Below, piece after piece: positions 39,601 through 50,787 of a DNA stretch of 64,000 bases. This DNA is from Brugia malayi (lineage: Eukaryota > Nematoda > Chromadorea > Rhabditida > Onchocercidae), in assembly GCF_000002995.4 (NCBI RefSeq), contig NW_025062477.1:700001-764000 (forward strand). The letters are read 5' to 3'. The notes below the pieces were generated by a model, which had not been told where the DNA came from, did no database searches, and saw only the letters and a program-made list of their open reading frames with translations. Each line of letters begins with the position of its first letter. Position 1 is the first letter of the stretch. The position numbers and the translations under genes are program-made.

Positions 39601-42600
39601 CAGTCTAATGATTCATTTAATTTATTCCAATTTATATTGCATGTCTACACAAACAATTTTTTTTCTTTTTTTTAAGATGAGATTTGATTTTTTTTAAAAT
39701 ATTATTAGCAAATGATTGGTTTAGCTTGCCTCAGTATACCATCGCATTTTACTTCATTATCTTTTGATTAAGCATTTGTTTATAAGTTCGACATAAGTAA
39801 TAAAGGGTATATATATATATATATATATATATATTCTATCTAATGGGTAATGACAAATTTCGAACTATCTATTTAAAAGTGTTTTGAAGATTTTGAAGAC
39901 TTTATTGTCATTTGCAGGAGAATGAATCTGTTTTTCTTGCACTTATATGTTGACCATGCAATGGTGCATTCACTAGAAAACATCATGCACTAAAATATTT
40001 GAGTATTCTTAACGTTCGATTACTTTTTTCAGCTATTTTGCATCATTTCCTTTCTCCAACCCTTCTCATTGTCATTACTTCGCTTTTTCTTTTGTTTTTT
40101 TTTTTTTATTTTTTTTTTTTTCTGAGCACGATTAATAGCTGAAGTTGCTGTATGATGATGGTTTTGTTGTTGCTTGCCATTTTGATTGATTATTATTTAT
40201 TATTAATTAATAGTATTTATTAATATTATGGGTTTGTCGAGAAGAAAAAAATTATTCGGTATAATATGAATTTATTAATTGGAAACATTGGAAAATTCTC
40301 GTAGATATTTGCTTAGTAAAATACAAAATTTAATAAAATGTTTTTATATTAAATTCTGTCTTTGTTAGCTAATTCTTATTGTATTCATTTATCATAAGAT
40401 TTTTAGAAATGATCATTTTAAATTTCAGATTACCCCAACTGAAACATTAACCAATTTTGGTGATTTGCGTTCAGCACCAGATTGTCATTCAGAATGTATT
40501 GGATGTACGGAATCACGATCGGCAGTTAGTTGTTTTTCTTGCAGGCATTTTACGCAATCCCTACGTAATCGTGCAGGATTCAAGTAAGTGTCGTGTTACG
40601 TATGAATAAATATTTTCGTATGATGCATAATGATAAGTGCTTTAGAGGATCAATTCAATACATTACGCTTTTTCCACATTACACTAGTTGTAGTTTTCAG
40701 TTGAAACAATATCAAAACTCTGATAATAAATTTAAACTTCCATATTTGGCTCATACCTAATAATATGATGAACCTACATGTATTATAATTAAGCTAGAAA
40801 TAAATCGACGTAATTTAGTCTCTTCTATTAAGTTAAACCAAGAATCTTATCATGATTGCAAAAAAAAAAAAAAAAAAAATACGTTGATCAGAAATTACAA
40901 ATAAATCATTAAAATATTATCGAATTATTGACCGACTAGGAATTATAAGTTTGAGTTACTAATATTCCAATCAACAGGTGCATTAATGTGCAGTTTAAGT
41001 TACAAATGACATTGCTAAATTTCTCCTAGTTCGTTGAACAATTGTTTTGACCGATAGTTTGTTATATCATTAGCAAAAAATAATTCTCTAAATATCCATT
41101 TCATAAATTTTTAATGAAAGAAATTAATAACTGCTGCTGTTGTTTTATTTTCTGGTTTGCAAAATTTAATTATTGCAGATGTGTGGCGAGATGCGATGAG
41201 GGATACTTTTTAGAAGGGAATAAATGTCGTGCATGTAGTCCGAATTGCAAAACATGCATCAAAGCAGAGCAATGCGAAACATGCCCTGGTGCGCAACTCT
41301 TAATCGATGTAAATCATTATGGACATTTGGATCATGGGCAGTGCATTGATGCATGTCCACCTGAACTCGAACCGGACTGTAAGTATTGTAGGAAAATTAT
41401 TATTGTTAGCAACAATAATATTAATTCTAAATCTCAAGTTAAGAAATTATTTGCTGATTAAAGCAGCTGAAAGAGCCTGAAACTTTTTGTCTGTTTGTTC
41501 AAAACAGAATGCATATGGAAAGAATGCATATTCAAGCTTCTTTTTTGATCAGAGCAGAAGTTTTGTCTGAAAAAAGATTTACTTTATGATTTAAAAGTTG
41601 AAATATAAGTAAATTTGACTCATTTCCTTTCCAAAAATTGTTTTTGTGAAGCACTACCAACTAATTGTTTAACAATAATTTCAAATTTGCATTTTTACTT
41701 AGGATTTGTCGATGAATGTTTGCTTTTTAAACGATTATTAGAGTATTTTGAAACCATTGTCAAATTCAGTTATTTATTTGCTTTTGAATAGATGTGATTT
41801 AAAACGATAGCAATTTTACAAATTATATAATAAATTACTTTTCTACAGATACAATAGCAGTACAGGCACGTTGTATACTAAGAAGGAATAAATGTTCCAT
41901 TGGATATTATGAAGCAGCAAATTCTATTTGTACACCATGTGATGATGCATGCAGGACATGTCATGGTCCTGGACCTTTGCAGTGCGATTCATGTGCGACA
42001 AACTTTAGTAACAGATCGGTTGGATATTGTCGACCGTGCTGTAGAGTGGGCGAGGATCCAATGCTCTATCATTGTGGTTAGTTTATATACATGTTTAGTA
42101 AATGAATCATAACATTCGAGTGTTAGCTTTGAATCAGCTTGTGAATCCATCATCAGATAGTTAATGTAAAATGATGTTTTTGTTATCATTCCGAGTTGAA
42201 ATAAATTTAGTTCACAGATATACAAAGAGTAGAAGTATATGAGGTTGCATTTACCAGAATAAAAGTTGCCAAAATGAAGGATAAAGGAATCAAAAGCAAA
42301 CTTTCACAATAACTTCACATTTCTTTCTGCAAAAGTTTGTCTGGTCTTCTTTAGTAATCTCTAACTGCTTTTGGACACATTTTCTTGTCTTGATTTACCA
42401 CAACTTCTTATCTTTCATGAGTCATTTAACGGTTTGTATGTTGAAATTATACAATTTCTTTGCCATTTTTGTTAATTCTGTCGATCGATTTGAATTTTTA
42501 GCTTTAAAATTATTTCTCAAATTTCAGAGGATTGCACGTCATTATCATTGCAACTACATACAACGCATTCATCACTCTCTCACACATTACTTTTCACGCT

Positions 42601-43376
42601 TATTTTTCTAACTTTATGTATTGTTGTCGTTGTATTCATTATGAAAATTGGCATTGGTAATTCTTCCAGTCGTACTAATCGGAACATCGAGTAAGTTATT
42701 GCACTCTTTTCAATTATTTTATCAGCGGAATAATATCACAAAAAGTTTTTTTTTTTTCTTCGTCATTATATTTATTGACATAACTTAAATGATCTTATGT
42801 GCACAAATTGGGTTATCATTGTTTGTCATTTATGTAATTCAGGTATCATCGTTTATAGTGTGACAGTGCTATAAGGTGTTTTTTGCAATATCTTCAAAAT
42901 ACTGTATTATGTAGAAGCACTTACTATTTTATTTCACTAAATCATCTTTTTAGCTTTTTTTTTTCCACTTCTAAGTATGGTATTTTAATATAGTGTAATT
43001 CTACTAGAAAAACGGGATAAAATAAAACATGATAATACATCTAATGATATAATAATGAATGATTTTTTTTTTCTAAATTTCTTATTTCTAGAAGAGCATG
43101 TTGGATACTAATATAACTTAAACTTTCTTCAGCAGAGCTCGTAATACTTTGTGATTTTAATTTGGCATATTATACAGTTAGGGAAGTCAAATTATCCGAT
43201 TAAAAACATTATTTTGTTTTTGCCAATATTTATTTTTAATTTATCATTTCAAAGTTTTCTGCTTCAGTTATGCACCTTTACCAGCCAAAGAGCAACTGGT
43301 TGATTCTTTTGCGGATACAACGGATTCTGAATCTGCCGATGAAATTAATGATCATGATGGACTTCGAAACTCATGA
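27668..43376 (+). CDS. bli-4: BLI-4-like proprotein convertase (blisterase, furin family)
   Basis: Calcium-dependent subtilisin-like endoprotease of the secretory pathway; the C. elegans orthologue processes procollagens and other cuticle proteins. Long form (942 aa), 17 exons: 27668-27856, 28234-28370, 28514-28694, 29127-29332, 29919-30041, 30516-30710, 30874-31030, 31341-31441, 31719-31946, 32232-32427, 32653-32773, 32975-33114, 40429-40583, 41179-41378, 41849-42076, 42528-42690, 43268-43376; every phase agrees. Residues 1-20 are a signal peptide; 21-114 the prodomain ending RVRRKR/D, an autocleavage site; then the catalytic domain with Asp200 (SILDDG), His239 (HGTRC), oxyanion Asn340 (SGNGG) and Ser413 (GTSASAP). 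The P domain covers roughly 480-630. Furin-type Cys-rich repeats span about 670-856, a membrane helix about 873-891, and the cytosolic tail carries YAPL and an acidic Ser cluster. Donor GTGCGT after exon 3 is weak. Alternative 3' exons are listed separately. Nearly collinear with C. elegans BLI-4; orthology is very likely. Confidence 0.95.
33799..33894 (+). CDS. bli-4: Optional bli-4 exon, charged 32-residue linker
   Basis: Acceptor GTTCAG and donor GTATGA flank exactly 96 bases that are open in phase 0, the phase left by the preceding shared exon and needed by both possible following exons. It encodes a hydrophilic segment beginning [12 protein letters not shown] and ending VAPPELR. It could sit between the P domain and the membrane helix of the short form as a stalk. 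If the donor is not used, the next codons are GTA TGA, giving a soluble protein of about 691 residues. Existence is inferred from splice signals and phase; no transcript evidence is available. Confidence 0.6.
35232..35447 (+). CDS. bli-4: Alternative last exon of bli-4 (short membrane form)
   Basis: A clean acceptor (TTTTTCTACAG) opens a phase-0 frame of 71 codons plus stop. It starts [10 protein letters not shown], continues as a hydrophobic helix of about 25 residues, then CRRAMKPS and a Ser/Thr/Ile/Pro-rich tail ending SSSIPVT. Positive residues straight after the helix predict a cytosolic tail, type I like the long form. Joined through the optional exon it gives about 761 residues; joined directly, 729. 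It lacks the Cys-rich region, the YxxL-type motif and the acidic cluster of the long form. C. elegans bli-4 is known to make isoforms with different C termini; this exon is the likely counterpart here. Confidence 0.7.
   Translation: MSLPVLLMTLQLAVLLLVTLAAVLACRRAMKPSITPTATSITTITPSTISLASNISTTAIIPPSSSSIPVT
39807..39834. repeat. (TA)n microsatellite
   Basis: About 14 TA units inside the long bli-4 intron. Confidence 0.95.
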
Positions 43377-46025
43377 ATGCCTTAGCAAATTTAATGAATT
43401 ATAACAAAGCATTTTTTCTATCACTTTCAAGAAGTAGTTGTCTTTTTGATTTCGATATTTTGTTCGAATCTTATTTGAAAAGTTTCCTCTTGCACTTGTT
43501 TATTATTTATCTTTCTGATCTATTGTTAATTATCCTTTTTTTTTTTTAACCTCTAAAATTATTGATATTATATTCTCAACAGCTCATCTGTGCTATCTTC
43601 AAATTAATGTGGGATATACACACCTCCAGAAAAAAAAAAAAAAAAATTGAAAATTATAGCTTTATAAGAAAACTCCTTTTTGATAATAAATTTTTAAAAG
43701 ATAGGGAAACATGAAATTTCAGTAAGATTTTAATATAATGGATGAATTAAAAAAAAAAAAAAAAAGAATAACTAAAAATCGAGAGACTAATTTCTAAGAA
43801 ATTTGATTTTGAGGTTATTTTGTCTTATGATGCATTTCAAGTTTTTATTGCATATCATTTATGTTGCAACATGATGCATTGTAGTGCTGGGAAGGTGCTG
43901 TTTTTTTTTTTTTTTTGCAATCCCAGTATCAATTTAATTAGAGGAATTTCCATTTTCACTCTGTTACGGGTACGATACTTGAGAGAGGAGCCAGAGTTAA
44001 CTCGATACGTTCTTAGCATGTTATTAAATTTAAAAGTTAAAATTTTTGTTTTATCTTTGAAATGTAAAAAATTTCTACACAGGTTTGTTTTCTCTGATGT
44101 ACAAGGCCTGCTTCTTAGTATAGTTAGCGTATTCTTGCATTCTTAATTTTTTTTTTGGCTAATTTTCGAGAAATTTTAATAAGCATTTTTGTTCGCTTAT
44201 CAATTAATAGTTACCTTTGATTTGTATATTCTTTTTCTTCACTTTTTGCACATCTCTTGAAAACTGAAAGCTGTAAGCAATACAATATTAATAGAATTGG
44301 GAATAACACTTTCTGGTTATTTCTTATCTGTTCATTGCTTTACAGGAATTTCAAAATTAATTATGAATCATTTGTAATGCATAATCGAAAATTGTTGATG
44401 GATATTCGTCGGATGATGTTCATCAACTTGACCTTTCATCCGCACTTTCGTATTTCCCAAAAGTAAATATGGAAATTGTAATTGTCTTTTCTTACGTATA
44501 TAGTTCAAGTTACCTCCTATATGTATTTCTATGTGAAATGTGAAAACAAATAACACCAAAATAGTGTGTTAATTTGTTGTATTTCATCGATGATATATTA
44601 TAATAATTCAGCAGATTGGAATATTTTGAGCTTTCTTGCTGAATTTAGTTTTTAATTTTGTATGTCATGGTTGTTTGAAGTTCTCAAAAATTGGATTCCG
44701 ATTCTGAATTTTTTTAACGATTAAAAATTTTAAACTTCTTATCATTTTTTAATATTAGAAATTGAAAAATTTTACAGCAAGAATTTTCAGTAAAATTAAA
44801 AAATTTTATGTTTATAAACACAGACATCTATCTCATCGTTTGGAAATATTTCATATTTCACTACTTCGTGCTTCATATGTTCACTATCTTTCAATATTAA
44901 CAGTAGGGATTTGAAATTTCTCGCTGGAAATTCCTTGAAGGCTTTCGAATAGGCGTTGTTAAATTATTTCTCGGAATTATGCATTTTTCATTCTCGAAAA
45001 CCTGCGAAGCGATTTATTCATGTAGCTTATATTACTCGCTTTCTTTCTCTCATGATGTATTACTTACGTTTTTTTCAAAAGTTATTTACTTTTTGTTTTC
45101 ACTTCATATTTTTTGCTTTATTACTTTATGGTTTTAAAGTTTAGGAGCGAATTGACTTTTCACGCAAGTTTACTTAATTCTCCATGAATTTTTCTCAATT
45201 GTCTCTTTCATAATTTGTTTATTAATTATCTGTTTAGCATATCTGATTTCTTCAGCAGCTTTTTTTCTTCTTATTCAATGACTTGTTTGTTTGTTTTTTT
45301 TTTTTTTTTTTTTTTGCTATTTTAAATACGAGGTCTGTCTTTATATAAATTCAGTCCATTGATTTTCAAATGAGAATTTTCCTTTCAAAATGGTCTTTTA
45401 TTGAAATTTCAAATTGTGCCTTTCTTTTTTTTTTTTTTTTTTTTGCGAAAGAAAAATAAAATACTCACTGTTACATCTTTTTCTTTCAGTAAAATATTTT
45501 GCAGTTTGTTACAAGATATATTAAAAAACTATAACAACTTTATTTGAAATGATACTTTTCGATTGGTACATTTTTTTTCGAGGAATTTTGAATCAAAAAG
45601 GTTTATATTTAAAGATATTTAAAGTCCAATTAAAGTAAGTGTTTCTTGAGTTTAGTTTTCTATGCAAACTTTGATTATTGCTGAAATGTAGTTGTTAAGA
45701 AGAAGAGTATTGAAAGTTTGTAACTTGACGATGAACTTCTTAACTTATTCGGATAATAAGTTACGAAAAAGAGAATGCTGGACTAATATTTAATCAAAAA
45801 TTGATTGAGTTTTAACTGCTCATAACAGTCCATCTTCTAACTTAAATGGAAATCAATTAAAGATATGTAGAGTTGTTTAAAAGTTCCAGTAATGTGAATA
45901 TGAAGAAGTGAAGTGACATTACAAGATATTTGTTTAATAATATTTGAAGCTATCAGGAAATAAGTTTTTCAAAAAAATCACAAAGAGATTCAAAACTCTA
46001 TAATTTTTCTTGCTTTCTTTTTAGA
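43377..46025. other. bli-4 3' flank and intergenic region
   Basis: Holds the untranslated end of bli-4 and the interval before the ribosome recycling factor gene. AT-rich with T runs of up to about 20 bases near 45297 and 45425. Open frames at 43820-44146 and 44257-44466 are hydrophobic, without splice continuation or recognisable similarity. No regulatory site could be assigned. Confidence 0.6.
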
Positions 46026-47675
46026 ATGTTTCGTTCATGGCAAAGATTTGTTAATTATCAACTTGTTACAAATATCTTGCAAAAACATGGATTAGATATA
46101 AGACCTGATGGGATGAAGACATATCTACAGGTAACGCATTATCGTGGTGCATCATTATGTCAACTAACACAACTACGAGAATTACACTGCTCACCACTGT
46201 ATCTGAAGAAGAAACGAAAAGCAAAAGTAGTAGGTATTCTTATATTCTATTGTTTATCTGTGAAAATAGTAATATGATTTTTGTGATTAAATTATTAAAT
46301 ATCTGAAATTTAACATTTTTGTTTGCTTAAGTTGCATAAAAAACTTGATATAAAGTAATCTTTTTGCTATTATAAAATTTATCGACTAATTTAGCTGAAA
46401 AATCAGGGCTTAACTTTTTGCCTAGAAGAATTTGATAAGAATTGAGACATTTACATGATAAGAAGATATATCTATATTTACCTTGACTTTTAAATTATTT
46501 TCATATTGATCGTAAATTTGATGAAATTGAAAAGATTCCGTCTTATTACCTTTGAAAATGAGGATGAAAAATAATTTTTAGATTGTGCTTAGTATTATGA
46601 TAAAATATTAATGTGAGAATCATTAGAGTCATCAAGAGAATCACCAAAATTAAATGACCACTCTTATTACTATTAATTTTTCTACTTTCAAAATTTAAAT
46701 ATTCATTGAAATTGTTATGTTTAGAAAGGATTTGATGATGATAGTATTAGTGGCAGTAACGACGATTCAGCTAAGACGTACAGTTATGATTTTGTTATAC
46801 AGCATGGAGTGAAGGAAATGAAAAGTTTAGAGGATATCTTCATGCAGGAACTTACTAAAAGTCTTTCACTAAAGATTGATTTGCGAACATACGAAGATTT
46901 TGTGGTGAAAATTGAGGACGGAAAGGTGATCTTCATTTTGAGATTTTTTTAGATTAAATATCTTCTTTTGATATGTTCTAGTCAAAATGTCAGAAGTGTT
47001 TGTATCAAATTTTGGTTTTTTATTTTCTTTTCTTGCTAAAATTAAATTTAAGTTCAAAATTTTCGAAATATTTTTCAAATAGCAACATTATAGAAACTTT
47101 CAGATAATGTTTCAACTTTATCAAAATAGAATTTGCAGCAATACAAGTTAAATACTCTTGGTCGAATTAAATTAGTGAATCCATTGTTGATTTCCGTGGA
47201 TTTCTCGGACAATCCGTCAGCGATAAAACCAGCGCGTCTTGCTATTGAACAATCGAAACTTAATGTGACTCCACGTCAGGAAGGTGCTATATTGTACATC
47301 TCGTTACCCCGGATAACACGTGAACGACGTGAACATATGGCGAATGTTGCATCCAAAAAGTTGCTGAATGATTATAAAAAAGCTTTAAATGAAGTAAATT
47401 TGAATTTTGTTTTGTACTATTTAAAATTTCTTTTGTAGTATAAGTCTTTTTTTTTTCATCTTTAGTATATTTCTATATGCTAGTTTAGCACCATAGTTTA
47501 TATAGCATCTAATAAGTACAACACTTCAGTTCATAGAATTGCAATATTATTATACAAAAGAAAAGTGAGAAAATTACTTCTAAGTTTGCAAATTCAAATT
47601 CTGAAAATTAGGAACTCAGTTTGTTTATAATAGCATATATGAGGTTTATGAGTGAAATAGCTTTTTTGTTGTTTT

Positions 47676-47707
<32 letters not shown>

Positions 47708-48056
47708 TTTTTTTTTTTTTTTTTGATTCATCCTGATTGCATTTACTTCTTGGCACATAATTTAAAGTTTATTATTTTTTATTTATTTTTAATTATTTCT
47801 CTTTAACTCGACTTGATAAGTTTAAAGAGTTGTTATTTTTTTAAAATAAGTTTTAGGCCTTGTGTCAAGGTACATCAAAAGTGAACTTAGTTGCACATTT
47901 ATTCAGGTGTATTCAAAATATGATCGAGAATTGGAGGATCACGAGGAGTTTCAGAAAATTATGCAAGGATTGTTGAAAGAAAAGAAGGCTTTGGAGAAGA
48001 AAGCGATAATGTTAATTGAGGAAAGGCGTAACAAACTACTCACTGAAGTTATCTGA
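46026..48056 (+). CDS. mrrf-1: Mitochondrial ribosome recycling factor
   Basis: Ribosome recycling factor splits post-termination ribosomes with EF-G2; this nuclear copy should act in mitochondria. Four exons, 46026-46229, 46725-46925, 47139-47393 and 47907-48056, all phase 0, give 269 residues, close to the length of mammalian MRRF. An acceptor TTTTTAG lies one base before the ATG. The first 68 residues start MFRSWQRFVNYQL, basic and without acidic residues, as in a matrix-targeting presequence. Residues from about 100 form the RRF domain: the three-helix bundle is represented by the first-strand helix, NPSAIKPARLAIEQSKLN and the conserved LPRITRERREHMANVA block (LPxLTxERR in bacteria), then a Lys/Glu-rich terminal helix. 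Exon 2 contains an acidic insert (DDDSISGSNDDS). Donors GTAGGT and GTGATC are unusual but phase-consistent. Family assignment is firm from the ERR motif and architecture; the symbol follows nematode usage. Confidence 0.9.
47661..47724. repeat. (GTTTT)n and poly-T tract
   Basis: Several GTTTT units followed by a run of about 23 T in the last intron of the recycling-factor gene. Confidence 0.9.
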
Positions 48057-50753
48057 TGACTTCTGAATATTTGATTTTAATTTAAGTCATTTGTTTGAAT
48101 TAAAATTGTTCGTTTATAATTGAAACTCCCAAATCGTAAAGCTTTTCACATTTTAGTAAGTGTAATATTTCTGTTCATAGAATTCCAATATTATTGTGCA
48201 AGTAGATTATGTGGAAGCTACTTTTAAGTTTTAGATTCAGTTTTTGTTTCTATGAAAAAAAAGAAAAAAAAAAATTAAATGTTACTTTAGGGTTGGGTTT
48301 GCTGGATCATGGGAGTTTTTTAAGAGAATACTTATCTACGCCAAATTAAGCGATTATGGTTCTGTAGTTCAGAAGAGAATAATTCTTGAGGTGATATAAT
48401 CAATATATGTTTATTGTTGGTTAGATATGTTAGTTTTGTTATTATTGATTTGCCTTTATTATTTGTCGTAACGTATAGTATTGTTTCATTTTTAATTGCT
48501 TCAATAAAAAAAAAAAAAAAAATAATTACTTGAAAAGCAGAATATTAGTTTCCAAATTATTTCTCCATTAGCTAATAGCAGGAGTTTATTATCGATCCAG
48601 TTGAAGTCACAATAATTAAACCAACAAAATCTGTGAAACTGAATAATTTTGTAACAGATGGACATCCCTTTTAAGCATTCTGATAAATATCTTTCAATCT
48701 TCATATGTCATTTTCTTCTAATCTGTTCGTTCACTATTTATGACCATTCACATTTAATGTCAATTCCTGTCAGTAATTTGAATTATCGCAGTTCAGACTA
48801 CAACACGACAATTTCAAGCAAAGTATCAGTGAGTAATAATAAAGTTCAAGAATAAAACTGGCCCATTTTTTCATATGAGCCAAGGAAGGCAGATTATCTC
48901 TCCGGAAAAGGCATCCAACATTAGCCGTTAAGCTATTTTATTCATTAGCTAAAAATGTTGATGATAGATATATTAGGAAACGAATTTAAAACAGTTTGTA
49001 AAAACTAAGACACTGAGAAGTGAAATGAAAAAGATAGATCTAAAATGCATAAAATGATACGATAATTTCAGACAAGGGCATATAATCTTCTTCTAAAGCT
49101 TCCAACTATAAATCATTACAATATTTTATTAGTGTTTTAATTTAATTCATATTATAATTTCTGGTTAGCATTTAATTTATTGAATTAATCTAAATTATTG
49201 CTTATTTTGCTTATTCTATCGATATATTTTCAATTCCTAAGTACTTTCAGATTTTCAGAATATAATTTCATTCAACAAATTATCACAGTATGTGATATTT
49301 TTTGCATAAATAAAAGCTTTTTAGAAATTCTATGATAAAAAAGAAAATTATCAAATAGTTCTTAATTATTCATTTTTCATACTTAACATATCATAATGGT
49401 AATAAATATTATTTGGATTAAGAAATCTTTTTGTTTTCTAATTTAAGGGAATTGATGAGATTTCATGAAATGTGAATTTTCTAAATTCTTCTACATAAAA
49501 AAACATAATAAAAATTATTGTACAATAAATAATTAAAATCTTTGGTATTTGTTGTGTACCAATTCTGCAATTAATTCCATTTTTAAATTTTATCATTTCA
49601 TTATTTCATTTTCCTGTAGTAATTGTAAGAAAATATTTGTTTTTAAAACTTAATATGTTAGTTAATTCATTCTAATTAATACTTAAATAATACTTTAAGT
49701 GTAACAAAATCCATAGATTTATCATGCCTATATAATTTACTAATTATTTCTATTGAAATGTCGTTTAATTTTTTAAAACATTTCGCAAAATATATTAAAA
49801 TTCAATTTTAAATTCAAATTTATCCCAGCAAATGCACGAAAAGCTATGTCATTCCATTACTACTTTCATACTTTTCAAGTTTCAATGAGAAATGATATAG
49901 TTCTTTTCTTATAATAAATTTTCTCAAATGTTAAATTTCAATTTTAAATTTAGATTTATCCCAATATTTGAGAGTAATGATTATCAGTGAAGATGATATG
50001 ATGCATAAGTAATTAAAAAGAATTAAAAGCTTATTTTCTTGCACTACTTTGATTATCTTCTTCACAGCTTTTGCATCACAGGTACTTTAATAAAACTTGC
50101 TGAGGTCAAACAAATATGTTTTGAAGTGGATAATTGACTATGCTCTTTTATCTTTGATCCTAATCGATCGATACATAGTACTTTACATTTTACATTTTTC
50201 TCATCATTGTAATTATAGGAAAAAATAATTACTTAATTCGTTCTTATTTATTACTTTCATAAAGAAAAAGAAAACTTTTCAATTTTTCCATTTTTATAAG
50301 TCGATTTATTATTGTTATATTATAATAATCAGCTAAAAATTATTATTGGCAAAATTTGTATGCAATTATGATTTTGTAATGGAAAAAATAATAATAAATA
50401 ATGAATTTTGCTTTGTTATTGGTTTATTTCATCTTTTTTCTTTTTCAATAATTTTTTAAAAATTTTGCCTTCAAATTGTTCATATGATTTGTTCAATTTT
50501 TATTTATTTGTTAAATTGTAAATTAATTTTTCAAGTTTTAGCTGTTTTTTTTTTTTTTGTTTTAATTACGAAAATTTGTAGATTTCTCATAAAAATGAGT
50601 AATCTTTTATCTTCAACAAAACAGAAATGAGAAAATTTATGCATCATTAAATGGGTTAGGATTAAGGATAAGAAAGTATACGTGTAGAAAAACTATTTGA
50701 CCTTAGCATTTAATGATGAATAATAAACAAATAGTAATTACAGTATTTTCTTT

Positions 50754-50787
<34 letters not shown>

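Larger units (their letters stand above)
33115..40428 (+). other. 7.3-kb bli-4 intron with alternative 3' exons
   Basis: This intron separates the exons shared by all forms (signal, protease and P domains) from the Cys-rich and membrane exons of the long form. It contains the optional exon 33799-33894 and the last exon 35232-35447. The rest is AT-rich with T runs and a TA repeat near 39807. Other acceptor-like sites tested in phase 0, at about 36075 and 38483, run into a stop at the first or second codon and were not accepted. Confidence 0.75.

Noticed and set aside
43820..44146. 108-codon plus-strand frame downstream of bli-4
   Set aside because: Hydrophobic, T-run-encoded Phe stretch in the middle, no splice partner; most likely bli-4 3' flank.
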